Under the pieces are notes generated by a model. It saw only the letters and a list, made by a program, of their open reading frames with translations, was not told the origin of the DNA and searched no databases. A program made the position numbers and the translations under genes. From Candidatus Gastranaerophilales bacterium (GTDB lineage Bacteria; Cyanobacteriota; Vampirovibrionia; Gastranaerophilales; Gastranaerophilaceae), in contig CALUYZ010000003.1 of NCBI GenBank assembly GCA_944325175.1, positions 62,001-126,000 of the forward strand: 64,000 bases of DNA, given 5' to 3'. This document shows, one piece after another, positions 1-7,927 of this stretch. Each line of letters starts with the position of its first letter. The first letter of the stretch is position 1.

Positions 1-545
1 GCATTTATGTTTTTATCTTTTGAATTAAGGTAAAAAACTCCTGATGAAAAGCATTTATTTAATGGTTTTATTATAATTTCTTCATTTTCGAATAAAAATT
101 CTTTTATAAGTGAACTTTCGGATGTAACAATATTTTTCGGTGCTAATTGCGGAAATTTATTTATATAAAGCTTTTCGTTTATATTTCTTAATGCCTTGTT
201 TGAATTTATACAAAAAACTTTTTCGTCTAAATAATCCAATACATAGGTTGCATTAATAAAATCAATGTCTACAGGGGGGTCAGGACGTGTAAATATTACA
301 TCATAATTATTTAAACAATTTTTTATTTTGCTGTCGGATTTAAAAATATTATTATGCTTTACATTTGTTGAATAAACAAGCGAAAACGGTTTATTGCCCT
401 CTAAAAAAAGCTCGTGTTTTGTTGTTATGTCAACTTTGTAACCTTGTTCAAGAAATGTTTTAATCATCCAAAAATCTGTAACTAAAACATTAAATTCAAA
501 ATACTTAAATTCAATTTCATCAATTATAAATAAAATGTTTTTCAT
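1..545 (-). CDS. gshB: Glutathione synthetase (ATP-grasp), 3' end outside window
   Basis: Read on the minus strand from the ATG at 543-545, this frame stays open to the window edge (181 codons). It would join gamma-glutamylcysteine and glycine with ATP. The translation contains FTRPDPPVDIDFINATYVLD and, later, FCINSNKALRNINEKLY, which match the prokaryotic GshB N-terminal domain (usual pattern: TRkDPPfD, then INsP-alR-aNEKLy). A KPLNKCFSSGVF segment near the window edge corresponds to the start of the ATP-grasp domain; it is more divergent than the usual KPLdGmGG pattern. The ATP and Mg ligand region is missing because the gene runs off the window. It is divergent from the TPR gene at 640. 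Confidence 0.8.
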   Translation of the reverse strand, partial: MKNILFIIDEIEFKYFEFNVLVTDFWMIKTFLEQGYKVDITTKHELFLEGNKPFSLVYSTNVKHNNIFKSDSKIKNCLNNYDVIFTRPDPPVDIDFINATYVLDYLDEKVFCINSNKALRNINEKLYINKFPQLAPKNIVTSESSLIKEFLFENEEIIIKPLNKCFSSGVFYLNSKDKNIN

Positions 546-579
546 AAAATATATTATATAATAAAAACAATTTTAATAA

Positions 580-610
580 TTGTGCCAAGTTGTGTCCGAT
601 TTGGTATAAT
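580..610 (+). promoter_or_regulatory. Promoter of the TPR gene at 640
   Basis: A perfect TATAAT at 605-610 is preceded by TGG, giving TGGTATAAT. A TTGTGC at 580-585 lies 19 bases upstream and could be a weak -35. Transcription would begin near 617. An AAGGG Shine-Dalgarno sits just before the ATG at 640. Confidence 0.5.
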
Positions 611-639
611 TAAAATAATTTAAAATAAGGGTATTTATT

Positions 640-1686
640 ATGCATGAAGATAAAATTAAAAGTTTGGTTGAGGAAATAAAAAACGACCCAAACAATCTTA
701 ATAACTACAGAGCGCTTGCAGATTTGTATATAGATAAGCAAGATTATAATTCTGCTTTTAATATTTATCAGGAAATTTTAAAGAAAAATGAAAATGATAT
801 TCAAGCACTTTTAAATTCAGGCAGTATTAAATTTTATACAAAAGAATTTAAAGAGGCGCTTAAATTTTATTCAAAAGGTATTGAAATTGAGCCTGAAAAC
901 AGCTTGTTGCACTATAACGCAGGAAATGTTTATGCAGAAATAAATGATTTTGAAGATGCTGTTCGAGAATATAAAAGTGCAATTAAAACAGGAATGAATA
1001 ATGCTGCAATTTATAATGCAATGGGCATTTTGTATTCTGATAACGGTAAATATCCTGATGCGAAAGGCTTTTTCCTTCGTGCTCTTCAATTCGAGCCTGA
1101 TAATTCGGAATGTCTTGCAAATTATGGCACCTTGTGCCAAAGAATGGGCGATTTCAAGCTGGCAGAAGAAAATTATAAAAAATCTTTTGCAATAAAAAAT
1201 GATAATGAACAGGTTGCACTTGCGCTTGCAAATTTGTATGTTCAAATGGAAAGAAAAAATGAAGCTGGAGAATTTTTTCAAAAAGCTGTTGAAATAAAGC
1301 CGGATTATTATTCTGCTTGGGTTTGCAGAGCTATTTTTCATTCGGATGAAAAAGAATTTGATGAAGCCATTAAATATTATAAAAATGCGATTGAATTAGA
1401 ACCTAAAAAATCAAATGCTTATATGCTTTTGGCTCATCTTCTTTTAAACGAAAAAAGATACGATGAAGCCATTGATACATACAAAAGAAGCTTAGAGCTT
1501 ACTGAAAATAAAACAATGGTATATGTTTTTATTGCAAATGCTTATATGCTTAATTCAAATATGAAAGAGGCAATTAATTATTACAGGCTTGCAATGAAAT
1601 CTACCAAAGATAATGCAGAAATTACCCTTATATACATTGATATTTTAAGTGAATTTATTGAAGGAAAAATAAATAATGCAGCATAA
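640..1686 (+). CDS. Tetratricopeptide repeat (TPR) protein
   Basis: The 348-residue protein is built almost entirely of about ten 34-residue TPR units, with recurring A-x-x-Y, G-x-x-Y and (I/L)-E-(I/L)-x-P-E/D signatures (for example KGIEIEPEN and QFEPDNSEC). There is no signal peptide or transmembrane segment, so it is probably a cytoplasmic scaffold; the partner is unknown. The start is supported by AAGGG 8 bases upstream. Its last 11 bases overlap the membrane-protein gene at 1676, and a second TPR gene follows. The three were probably co-transcribed. Confidence 0.85.
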   Translation: MHEDKIKSLVEEIKNDPNNLNNYRALADLYIDKQDYNSAFNIYQEILKKNENDIQALLNSGSIKFYTKEFKEALKFYSKGIEIEPENSLLHYNAGNVYAEINDFEDAVREYKSAIKTGMNNAAIYNAMGILYSDNGKYPDAKGFFLRALQFEPDNSECLANYGTLCQRMGDFKLAEENYKKSFAIKNDNEQVALALANLYVQMERKNEAGEFFQKAVEIKPDYYSAWVCRAIFHSDEKEFDEAIKYYKNAIELEPKKSNAYMLLAHLLLNEKRYDEAIDTYKRSLELTENKTMVYVFIANAYMLNSNMKEAINYYRLAMKSTKDNAEITLIYIDILSEFIEGKINNAA

Positions 1687-2086
1687 AACAGAGGTTCCTT
1701 TTTTTGAAAGAATTATTGCAGCCGGGTCATATTTAACTCTTGGCACGGTTGGCATGATTTGGTTTTTGATTAGCGTTTTTGTTGTTAAAAAACCAATGAG
1801 CGGATATTTAACATGCAATTTAATACAATCTTTTGTTTTGTCTATTTTATATGCAATTATAAGCCTTGCATACAGCATTTTTATAGGCTTATTAACAGCA
1901 ATTCCTTTTGTTGGAACTTTATTTTTGAAATTACATGTTTTTCTTTTTGAAATGCCGATTTTTAATACCTTAAATTTCATAAACTATATAATTTTATTAT
2001 TCTTATGTTATCTGTCTTTTATTTCACTTTTTGGCAAACTTCCTTATGTGCCTTATATAACAGACATTGCAAAAAAGATGTTTTAG
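1676..2086 (+). CDS. Small membrane protein, Tic20-like
   Basis: The 136-residue protein has three or four hydrophobic segments (about 12-36, 45-75, 95-115) and overlaps the preceding TPR gene by 11 bases. Two stretches resemble the Tic20/cyanobacterial Tic20-like family: SGYLTCNLIQSFVLSIL corresponds to the family's RFi-RFNvmQAilLdI helix, and the C-terminus FGKLPYVPYITDIAKKMF corresponds to the family's G-x-x-x-(I/V)P-x-Is-x-A ending. In plastids Tic20 is an inner-envelope translocon component; the role of bacterial relatives is not settled. The match is from recalled family features only, so DUF4870-type or other small membrane proteins remain possible. Confidence 0.6.
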   Translation: MQHKTEVPFFERIIAAGSYLTLGTVGMIWFLISVFVVKKPMSGYLTCNLIQSFVLSILYAIISLAYSIFIGLLTAIPFVGTLFLKLHVFLFEMPIFNTLNFINYIILLFLCYLSFISLFGKLPYVPYITDIAKKMF

Positions 2087-2141
2087 TTTACTGTTTTTAA
2101 CAAGCTTGATAGTTTTTGAAATGAATAGTATTATACTATCT

Positions 2142-3854
2142 ATGCTGGATTTTATTAAAAAACTGGTAAAAAAGATAAATAAGCTTGATGATTTTATAAA
2201 TCTTTATAAAGAAAATGCAGGCGAAGTTTCAATGCCTTCTTATGCTTATATGAACTGGGGCATAAAACTTTTAGATGTCGGAGATGAAAAAAAGGCATTG
2301 GAACTATTGGAAAAAAGTGTTGAGATGCCTTATGCAAATTCAGATTCTTATGTGAACCTTGCAATAGTACTTGCAAAAGAAAATAAATATGAGCTTGCGC
2401 TTAATTATCTTAAAAAAGCTACAAAATTAGATAATGAAAATGCAAAAGCATATCAAGTTTTGGGGTCTGTTTATTCTGAAATGGAAAATTTTGAAGAGGC
2501 AAAAAAAGCGTTTTCAATTTCAATTAAAATTAACCCCAGAAACTCTCAAACTTATATAAATCGTGCAATTTTTTATGCCAAAACAGGTAAAATTAAAGAA
2601 GCACATACAGATTTTAAAACCGCCTGTCATATAAACCCCGGAAATACACAAGGCTGGTTTTTATGGGGGGTTTTGTGTTCTCAGTGTAAAGACTATATAA
2701 ATGCAATAGACAGGCTTAAAAAGGCGGTTTCGCTTGACCCTTTTCATTCTGATGCTTACTATCACCTTGCATCTATTTCTTTTTTAACGGGTCAATTTAA
2801 AGATGCTATAAAATATGCAAAAAAATCTATTGCAATTAATCCGAAACGTCCTGAAACATATATTGCGCTTGCAGAAAGCTGGTTGCAGCTAAAAAATGAA
2901 AATGAATGTTTATCGGTTTATCCTAATGCACTAAAAGAATGTGAAGTGAACTCTCAATTTTATTATTCTTGGGGGGTTTCATTTCAATATTTTAAAAAAT
3001 GGGAAGAATCTTTTGATAAATTAAAAAAAGCAATAGAGCTTGATGAAAAAAATCACCTCGCCTATTATGCTTTATCTATTTCATATTTTAAGACAGAACA
3101 AGAAGAACAAGCTTCTAAAATGCTTGAAAAAACCATTGAAATAAAACCGGACCATTTGATAGCTTTATATAATTTAGGGCAATATTATTTAAGAAGAAAC
3201 GATTATGAGCATGCTGTCGAATATTATAAAAAAGCCGTTGCAAGCAATATAAATGCCGGTTATATTTACCTAAACATTGCATCTTGTTTTGAGCTTATGG
3301 GCAATAAAGAAGAAGCGCTTGAATATTGGAAAAAGGCGGTTGAATATAATCCAAACAATATAGATGCAAAAATAAGCCTTGCCAATGCCTATTTGAAAGC
3401 AGGCGATATTCAAAATGCAATCAGAAAAATCAGGGGTGCATACATAAATAATAAAAATGATATTAAAATTCTTTTAATGTATGGAGTTTTGCTTTTAAAT
3501 AACGGAGAATATTTTGAAGCATTGGAAAAATTAAACGATGCCCTTGAAATTAATCCGGAGTATGAAATTGCGAAATATGCAAAAGTTGAATGTCTTATAA
3601 AATTGGGCAAAATAGAAGAAGCTGAAGCAATTTACAGCCAATTTGCACAAAAAGAAAATTCAAAAGATGACTCTGATATTTTATATTTAACGGCTCTTAT
3701 TAATGAAGCTAAGATAACAAAAAGTAATAATCTTGAATTAATTGATGAAACTATAAATATTTGTGATAAAATAATTTCACTGCATAATGAAGGTGGAGTT
3801 GACTCCAAGGTATTAGCAATTAAGGACAATTTAATTAAAATTAAGGAAAATTAA
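2142..3854 (+). CDS. Large TPR-repeat protein
   Basis: About 570 residues with some 14-15 consecutive TPR units, for example ALELLEKSVEMP and AIKYAKKSIAINPKRPETY. The frame is open from 2067, but that start overlaps the previous gene, whereas the ATG at 2142 (MLDFIKKLVKK) begins a sensible protein and follows TATACT at 2132-2137, so I prefer 2142. There is no signal peptide with this start. A conserved array of this size suggests a protein-interaction scaffold. It lies 6 bases before lysC, so read-through into lysC is likely. The function is not recognisable beyond TPR. Confidence 0.8.
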   Translation: MLDFIKKLVKKINKLDDFINLYKENAGEVSMPSYAYMNWGIKLLDVGDEKKALELLEKSVEMPYANSDSYVNLAIVLAKENKYELALNYLKKATKLDNENAKAYQVLGSVYSEMENFEEAKKAFSISIKINPRNSQTYINRAIFYAKTGKIKEAHTDFKTACHINPGNTQGWFLWGVLCSQCKDYINAIDRLKKAVSLDPFHSDAYYHLASISFLTGQFKDAIKYAKKSIAINPKRPETYIALAESWLQLKNENECLSVYPNALKECEVNSQFYYSWGVSFQYFKKWEESFDKLKKAIELDEKNHLAYYALSISYFKTEQEEQASKMLEKTIEIKPDHLIALYNLGQYYLRRNDYEHAVEYYKKAVASNINAGYIYLNIASCFELMGNKEEALEYWKKAVEYNPNNIDAKISLANAYLKAGDIQNAIRKIRGAYINNKNDIKILLMYGVLLLNNGEYFEALEKLNDALEINPEYEIAKYAKVECLIKLGKIEEAEAIYSQFAQKENSKDDSDILYLTALINEAKITKSNNLELIDETINICDKIISLHNEGGVDSKVLAIKDNLIKIKEN

Positions 3855-3860
3855 GAAGCA

Positions 3861-5135
3861 ATGGCAATAGTAGTTCAAAAATTTGGCGGTACATCTTTAG
3901 CGGATGTTGAAAAAATTAAAAATGTGGCAAAAGCTGTAGTTAGAGAAAAAGAGCTTGGAAATGACGTGGTTGTTGTGGTTTCTGCAATGGGTCACACAAC
4001 GGACAATCTCATAAAATTGGCTCATGATATTTCAAAAAACCCTTCAGCAAGGGAAATGGATATGCTTATGTCAACTGGCGAACAAATTTCCATTTCGCTT
4101 TTAGCAATAGCCATTCAAGAAATGGGTTATAAAGCAGTTTCCATGACAGGCGCTCAAGTTGGCATCTACACTGAAGATACTCATTCAAAAGCAAGAATTG
4201 TTGACATTAAAACAGAAAAAATAATGTCTTATATTAAAGAGGGAAACATAGTTATTGTTGCAGGTTTTCAAGGAATTACAAAAGATGGAGAAATAACCAC
4301 TTTGGGTCGTGGCGGTTCTGATACATCTGCTGTTGCAATCGCAGCAAAATTGCAGGTTGAAAACCTTGGAATCGAAAGATGTGATATTTATTCTGATGTT
4401 GAAGGCATTTATACTACAGACCCAAGAGTTGTGCCTACTGCAAGAAAATTAAAAGTTATTTCTTATGAAGAAATGCTTGAACTTGCAAGGGTTGGCGCAA
4501 ATGTTCTTCACCCGAGGTCTGTTGAAACTGCAAAACAGTTTCAAGTGCCGATGAGGTTAAGAAGTTCATTCAAATTAGACGATTTAGGAACACTTGTTAT
4601 AGGAGTTGAAAAAATGGAAATTTATAAACCCGTCACTGGGCTTGCTTGCGACAAATCACAAGTAAGGGTTGTTATATGCGATATTCCGGACAGACCCGGT
4701 AATGCAGGTAAATTGTTCTCTTTACTTGCAAAATATGAACTTTCAGTTGATATGATTATTCAATCCTATGCAAGAAGCTCAAATAATACTAATGACATAG
4801 CTTTCACAATAGATAAAGATGATCTTCAAAAGTTCATGTCATTAAAAGAAGAAATAACATCTATTATGAATCCTTCAAATATTCATATTGATGAAGATAT
4901 TGCAAAAATTTCAATAGTGGGTGCCGGCATGATTGACCGTCCGGGTATTGCGGCTCAAATGTTTGAATCATTAGCAAAAGAAGGTATCAACATTAAGATG
5001 ATTTCAACATCTGAAATTAAAATCAGCTGTCTTGTTGAAAAAATGCATGCAAAACAGGCAACTGAAGCTTTATGCAAAGTGTTTGAACTTGAAGGTGAAG
5101 ATGTTGCAGTTGTTCATGGAACATTACCTGATTAA
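3861..5135 (+). CDS. lysC: Aspartate kinase
   Basis: Phosphorylates aspartate, the first step to lysine, threonine, methionine and diaminopimelate. The 424-residue protein opens with VVQKFGGTSLADVEKI (the kinase K-F-G-G-T-S motif), has LGRGGSDTSAVAIAA (aspartate/ATP site), and ends with two ACT domains (about 265-345 and 350-420) that normally bind lysine or threonine for feedback control. The two-ACT length matches the common monofunctional form rather than the longer cyanobacterial four-ACT form. dapB, asd and dapA, the next lysine enzymes, are at 21-24 kb. It starts 6 bases after the TPR gene. Confidence 0.95.
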   Translation: MAIVVQKFGGTSLADVEKIKNVAKAVVREKELGNDVVVVVSAMGHTTDNLIKLAHDISKNPSAREMDMLMSTGEQISISLLAIAIQEMGYKAVSMTGAQVGIYTEDTHSKARIVDIKTEKIMSYIKEGNIVIVAGFQGITKDGEITTLGRGGSDTSAVAIAAKLQVENLGIERCDIYSDVEGIYTTDPRVVPTARKLKVISYEEMLELARVGANVLHPRSVETAKQFQVPMRLRSSFKLDDLGTLVIGVEKMEIYKPVTGLACDKSQVRVVICDIPDRPGNAGKLFSLLAKYELSVDMIIQSYARSSNNTNDIAFTIDKDDLQKFMSLKEEITSIMNPSNIHIDEDIAKISIVGAGMIDRPGIAAQMFESLAKEGINIKMISTSEIKISCLVEKMHAKQATEALCKVFELEGEDVAVVHGTLPD

Positions 5136-5145
5136 TTTTTAAATT

Positions 5146-6057
5146 ATGAATGGAAAATTTAAACTAATTACAGGTTTAGGAAACAAAGATAAAAACAAGG
5201 TGAAAAGCCTTGTTTTCCTTTGGGCAAAAGCGGGCGCCGATATTTTTGATGTTTCGCCTGCAGTTGTTCCTTTGATTCAAGAAGCAATAGTTGAAAACGG
5301 TTTAAAATTAGAAGATTATGATTTTTGCACTTCTTATGCCATAGAAGGAGATTTTCATGGCAAAAAAGCGCAAATTGATTCCATTAAATGTAAACTGTGC
5401 AATAAATGCGTTAAATCTTGCATTGAAGGCGCAATAAACCCGCCAAATATAGATGAAACAAAGTGTATCGGTTGTGCCCACTGCAAAAAGGCATGCAAAT
5501 ATGGTGCAATACATCTGTATGATGAAATTGACCACAGTTTTTATGATTTACTTAAAAAAGATGTCAAGTTGGATACGGTTGAAATTCATATTTCAATTAA
5601 AGATAAAAAAACCATTAAAGATGAATTTAAAAAAATCATAAAAGCTCTTGATAATTCAAAGTGTGCCAAAAATTCAAAAATCAGCATTTGTTTCAATAGA
5701 AAATATTTTTCAAATTCAAAAGCGGAAAAAATTCTTGCTAAATTAAAAGAAATGTCAGGCGAAAGAGAGTTTTTGGTTCAAGCAGACGGCAATTCCATGA
5801 ATGGTGCAAATAACAGTTTATCAGGTACCATTGAAACTGTTGCTTTTGGCTTATTTATAAAAAGTTTAGGATATGATGTTATTTTATCAGGCGGCTGTAA
5901 CGAATTTACGGCTGAATTAGCCAAAAATGTCGGGCTACAATGTTCAATAGGCTATGGCAGCTTTGCAAGAAAGATGACAGAAAATTTGTCCGAAGATGAA
6001 AAATTAAAAATTGCAAAAGAATTTGTCAGAAAAACAAAAGAATTATTAAATGATTAA
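5146..6057 (+). CDS. LdpA-like iron-sulfur protein
   Basis: 303 residues, homologous in my reading to cyanobacterial LdpA (light-dependent period modulator, a redox-sensing input protein of the Synechococcus circadian clock). The N-terminus KLITGLGNKDKNKV...AGADIFDVSP parallels LdpA's KLICGAS...AGADCIDVAAD. Two 4Fe-4S motifs follow: C82, C85, C88, C92 and C107, C110, C113, C117. The C-terminal block LVQADGNSMNG...GGCNEF...IGYGSFARK parallels LdpA's QTDGRPMSGD...AGGTN...YGSYAR. It lies 10 bases after lysC and its 3' end overlaps tilS by 8 bases. No clock genes (kaiABC) are in the window, so it more likely has a general redox or metabolic role here. Confidence 0.7.
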   Translation: MNGKFKLITGLGNKDKNKVKSLVFLWAKAGADIFDVSPAVVPLIQEAIVENGLKLEDYDFCTSYAIEGDFHGKKAQIDSIKCKLCNKCVKSCIEGAINPPNIDETKCIGCAHCKKACKYGAIHLYDEIDHSFYDLLKKDVKLDTVEIHISIKDKKTIKDEFKKIIKALDNSKCAKNSKISICFNRKYFSNSKAEKILAKLKEMSGEREFLVQADGNSMNGANNSLSGTIETVAFGLFIKSLGYDVILSGGCNEFTAELAKNVGLQCSIGYGSFARKMTENLSEDEKLKIAKEFVRKTKELLND

Positions 6058-7339
6058 TCTTGTTAAAAATTTTATAAAAGAAAATAATTTAGAGAATAAA
6101 ACAATTCTTTTAGGATTCTCAGGCGGTGTCGACAGCGCCACTTTGCTTGACATTCTATCTAAAATAGAAAATATAAAACCGGTTGCAATTCATCTTAATC
6201 ATAATTGGAGAGGGGAAGATTCCAAAAAAGATGAAGAGCTTGCAAGGCGCCTTGCTAAAGAAAAAAACGTTGAATTCTATTGTGAAACTCTTTCTAAAAA
6301 TGCAAAAAAAACGGAAACAGTTGCAAGAGAACTCAGGTATAAATTTTTTGAAAATTGTGCAGAAAAATTTATGGCAGATGCAATTTTTTTGGCGCACAAC
6401 AAAAATGATAATGTCGAAACCCTTATTTATAGGTTAATTAAAGGAACAGGTCCAAGCGGTCTTAATTCAATTCCAAAAAGAAGAAATTTATTCTACAGAC
6501 CCTTAATTAATACGGAAAGATGCGAGATTGAAAAATATGCAAGTGAAAACAATCTTGAATTTGCGGTTGATAAATCTAACTTTGATACAAAATATAAAAG
6601 AAATTTAATCAGGAAAAAAATTCTTCCTCTTATGCAAGAAATTAACCCTGAAGTTATTAATTCAATTTCAAACTTTATAGACCTAAACACTAAAAGTCAA
6701 AAAATTATCGACGATGTTATTTTAAATGTTCAAAAGAAAATTATTCAAAATGCCAAAATAAACAGGGAAAAATTTTTGGCGCAAAATGTTGAAATTCAAT
6801 ATGAAATAATAAACAGATACCTGAAAGGAATTATAAAAAACCGAGATTTTAAAACCATAGATAAAGTTGTTCGTTTTATAAAAAATAAATCAGTCGGCAA
6901 AATTTCAATCGGGCTGAATTTATTTTTAAAAATTTATAACAATGAAATTTATATCTTAAATACAAAACAAAAGCCTGATTTTTTTCAAATTAATTTACAA
7001 GAAAAAAATAAATTTTTGAATTACGAAATTAATCTTGAAGAAGTTGAGCTGCCTAAGGTTTTTGAAAAAAATTGTTTTATCAAACTTGATAAAAGCAAAA
7101 AATATGTAATACGAACAAGAAAAGAAGGCGATATTTTCACTCCTTTTGGTTCTAATTCACCCCAAAAATTAAAAACATATTTTATAAAGAAAAAAATTCC
7201 TTCGGAATTAAGGGATAAAATACCTTTAATTGCAATTAAAAATGAAATAATGTATATAGCAGGTGTTTCTATGAGTGAAAAATTAAAAGTAGATACAAAT
7301 GATAAAAAATGTTATAAAATAACGGTAAAGGAATTTTAA
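6050..7339 (+). CDS. tilS: tRNA(Ile)-lysidine synthetase
   Basis: Modifies C34 of tRNA-Ile(CAU) to lysidine so that it reads AUA, an essential step in bacteria and important in this AT-rich genome. The 429-residue protein has the PP-loop SGGVDS at residues 24-29, the LNHNWRGEDS motif, and the family's AHNKNDNVET segment. The C-terminal TilS domain is present (RTRKEGDIFTPFGS...KLKTYFIKKKIP). It overlaps the LdpA-like gene by 8 bases, and hpt follows 1 base after its stop. Confidence 0.95.
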   Translation: MINLVKNFIKENNLENKTILLGFSGGVDSATLLDILSKIENIKPVAIHLNHNWRGEDSKKDEELARRLAKEKNVEFYCETLSKNAKKTETVARELRYKFFENCAEKFMADAIFLAHNKNDNVETLIYRLIKGTGPSGLNSIPKRRNLFYRPLINTERCEIEKYASENNLEFAVDKSNFDTKYKRNLIRKKILPLMQEINPEVINSISNFIDLNTKSQKIIDDVILNVQKKIIQNAKINREKFLAQNVEIQYEIINRYLKGIIKNRDFKTIDKVVRFIKNKSVGKISIGLNLFLKIYNNEIYILNTKQKPDFFQINLQEKNKFLNYEINLEEVELPKVFEKNCFIKLDKSKKYVIRTRKEGDIFTPFGSNSPQKLKTYFIKKKIPSELRDKIPLIAIKNEIMYIAGVSMSEKLKVDTNDKKCYKITVKEF

Positions 7340-7340
7340 T

Positions 7341-7868
7341 ATGGAAAAACAACTAAAAACTTTAATTGATGAAAACAGGCTAAAAGAAAGAATAAAAGAG
7401 CTTGCGCAAGAAATTAACGCACAATATAAAGAAGATGAGCCAATAGTTGCAATTTGTGTTTTAAAAGGTGCAGTTATGTTTTTTTGCGAGCTTGTTAAAT
7501 ATTTAAAAATGCCTGTTCGTATGGAATTTGTCAGCTTATCAAGCTACGGATGCTCTGAATGTTCATCAGGCAGAGTTTCTGCCCTTAATGTATCTTTACC
7601 CCCACTTGAAAATCAAAAAGTTTTAGTTGTTGAAGATATTATGGATACAGGTTTGACTTTAAAATTTTTACTTGATTATCTTAAAACAAAATGTAATGTT
7701 AATGATGTTAAATTAGCTGTCATGTTTGACAAGAAATGTGCGAGAAAGTTTGATATTGAACCTGATTTTTCGGCATTTGATGTAGATGATAAATTCATTG
7801 TCGGTTTTGGGCTTGATTATAATGAATATATGAGAAATATTCCTTATGTAGGATATTATGAAAAATAG
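7341..7868 (+). CDS. hpt: Hypoxanthine phosphoribosyltransferase
   Basis: Salvages hypoxanthine and guanine to IMP and GMP using PRPP. The 175-residue length is typical. The PRPP-binding signature VLVVEDIMDTGLTL is at residues 94-107, with the two acidic residues E98 and D99, and the family's VCVLKGA-like loop appears as ICVLKGAVMF near residue 39. The pairing tilS-hpt is common in bacteria. AAGGA lies 6 bases before the ATG. Confidence 0.93.
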   Translation: MEKQLKTLIDENRLKERIKELAQEINAQYKEDEPIVAICVLKGAVMFFCELVKYLKMPVRMEFVSLSSYGCSECSSGRVSALNVSLPPLENQKVLVVEDIMDTGLTLKFLLDYLKTKCNVNDVKLAVMFDKKCARKFDIEPDFSAFDVDDKFIVGFGLDYNEYMRNIPYVGYYEK

Positions 7869-7927
7869 CAAAAATATTTCTTGACAGGTTTTCATTAACT
7901 AACACATATTATACGAAGGATAAGAGA

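Noticed and set aside
871-1341. 156-codon antisense frame within the TPR gene
   Set aside because: Its composition (runs of I, F, K, N) is the shadow of TPR codons in an AT-rich gene, and it lacks a ribosome site.
5146-6057. Generic ferredoxin or 4Fe-4S oxidoreductase assignment
   Set aside because: The conserved N- and C-terminal blocks outside the clusters match LdpA better than simple ferredoxins, so the generic name was dropped.
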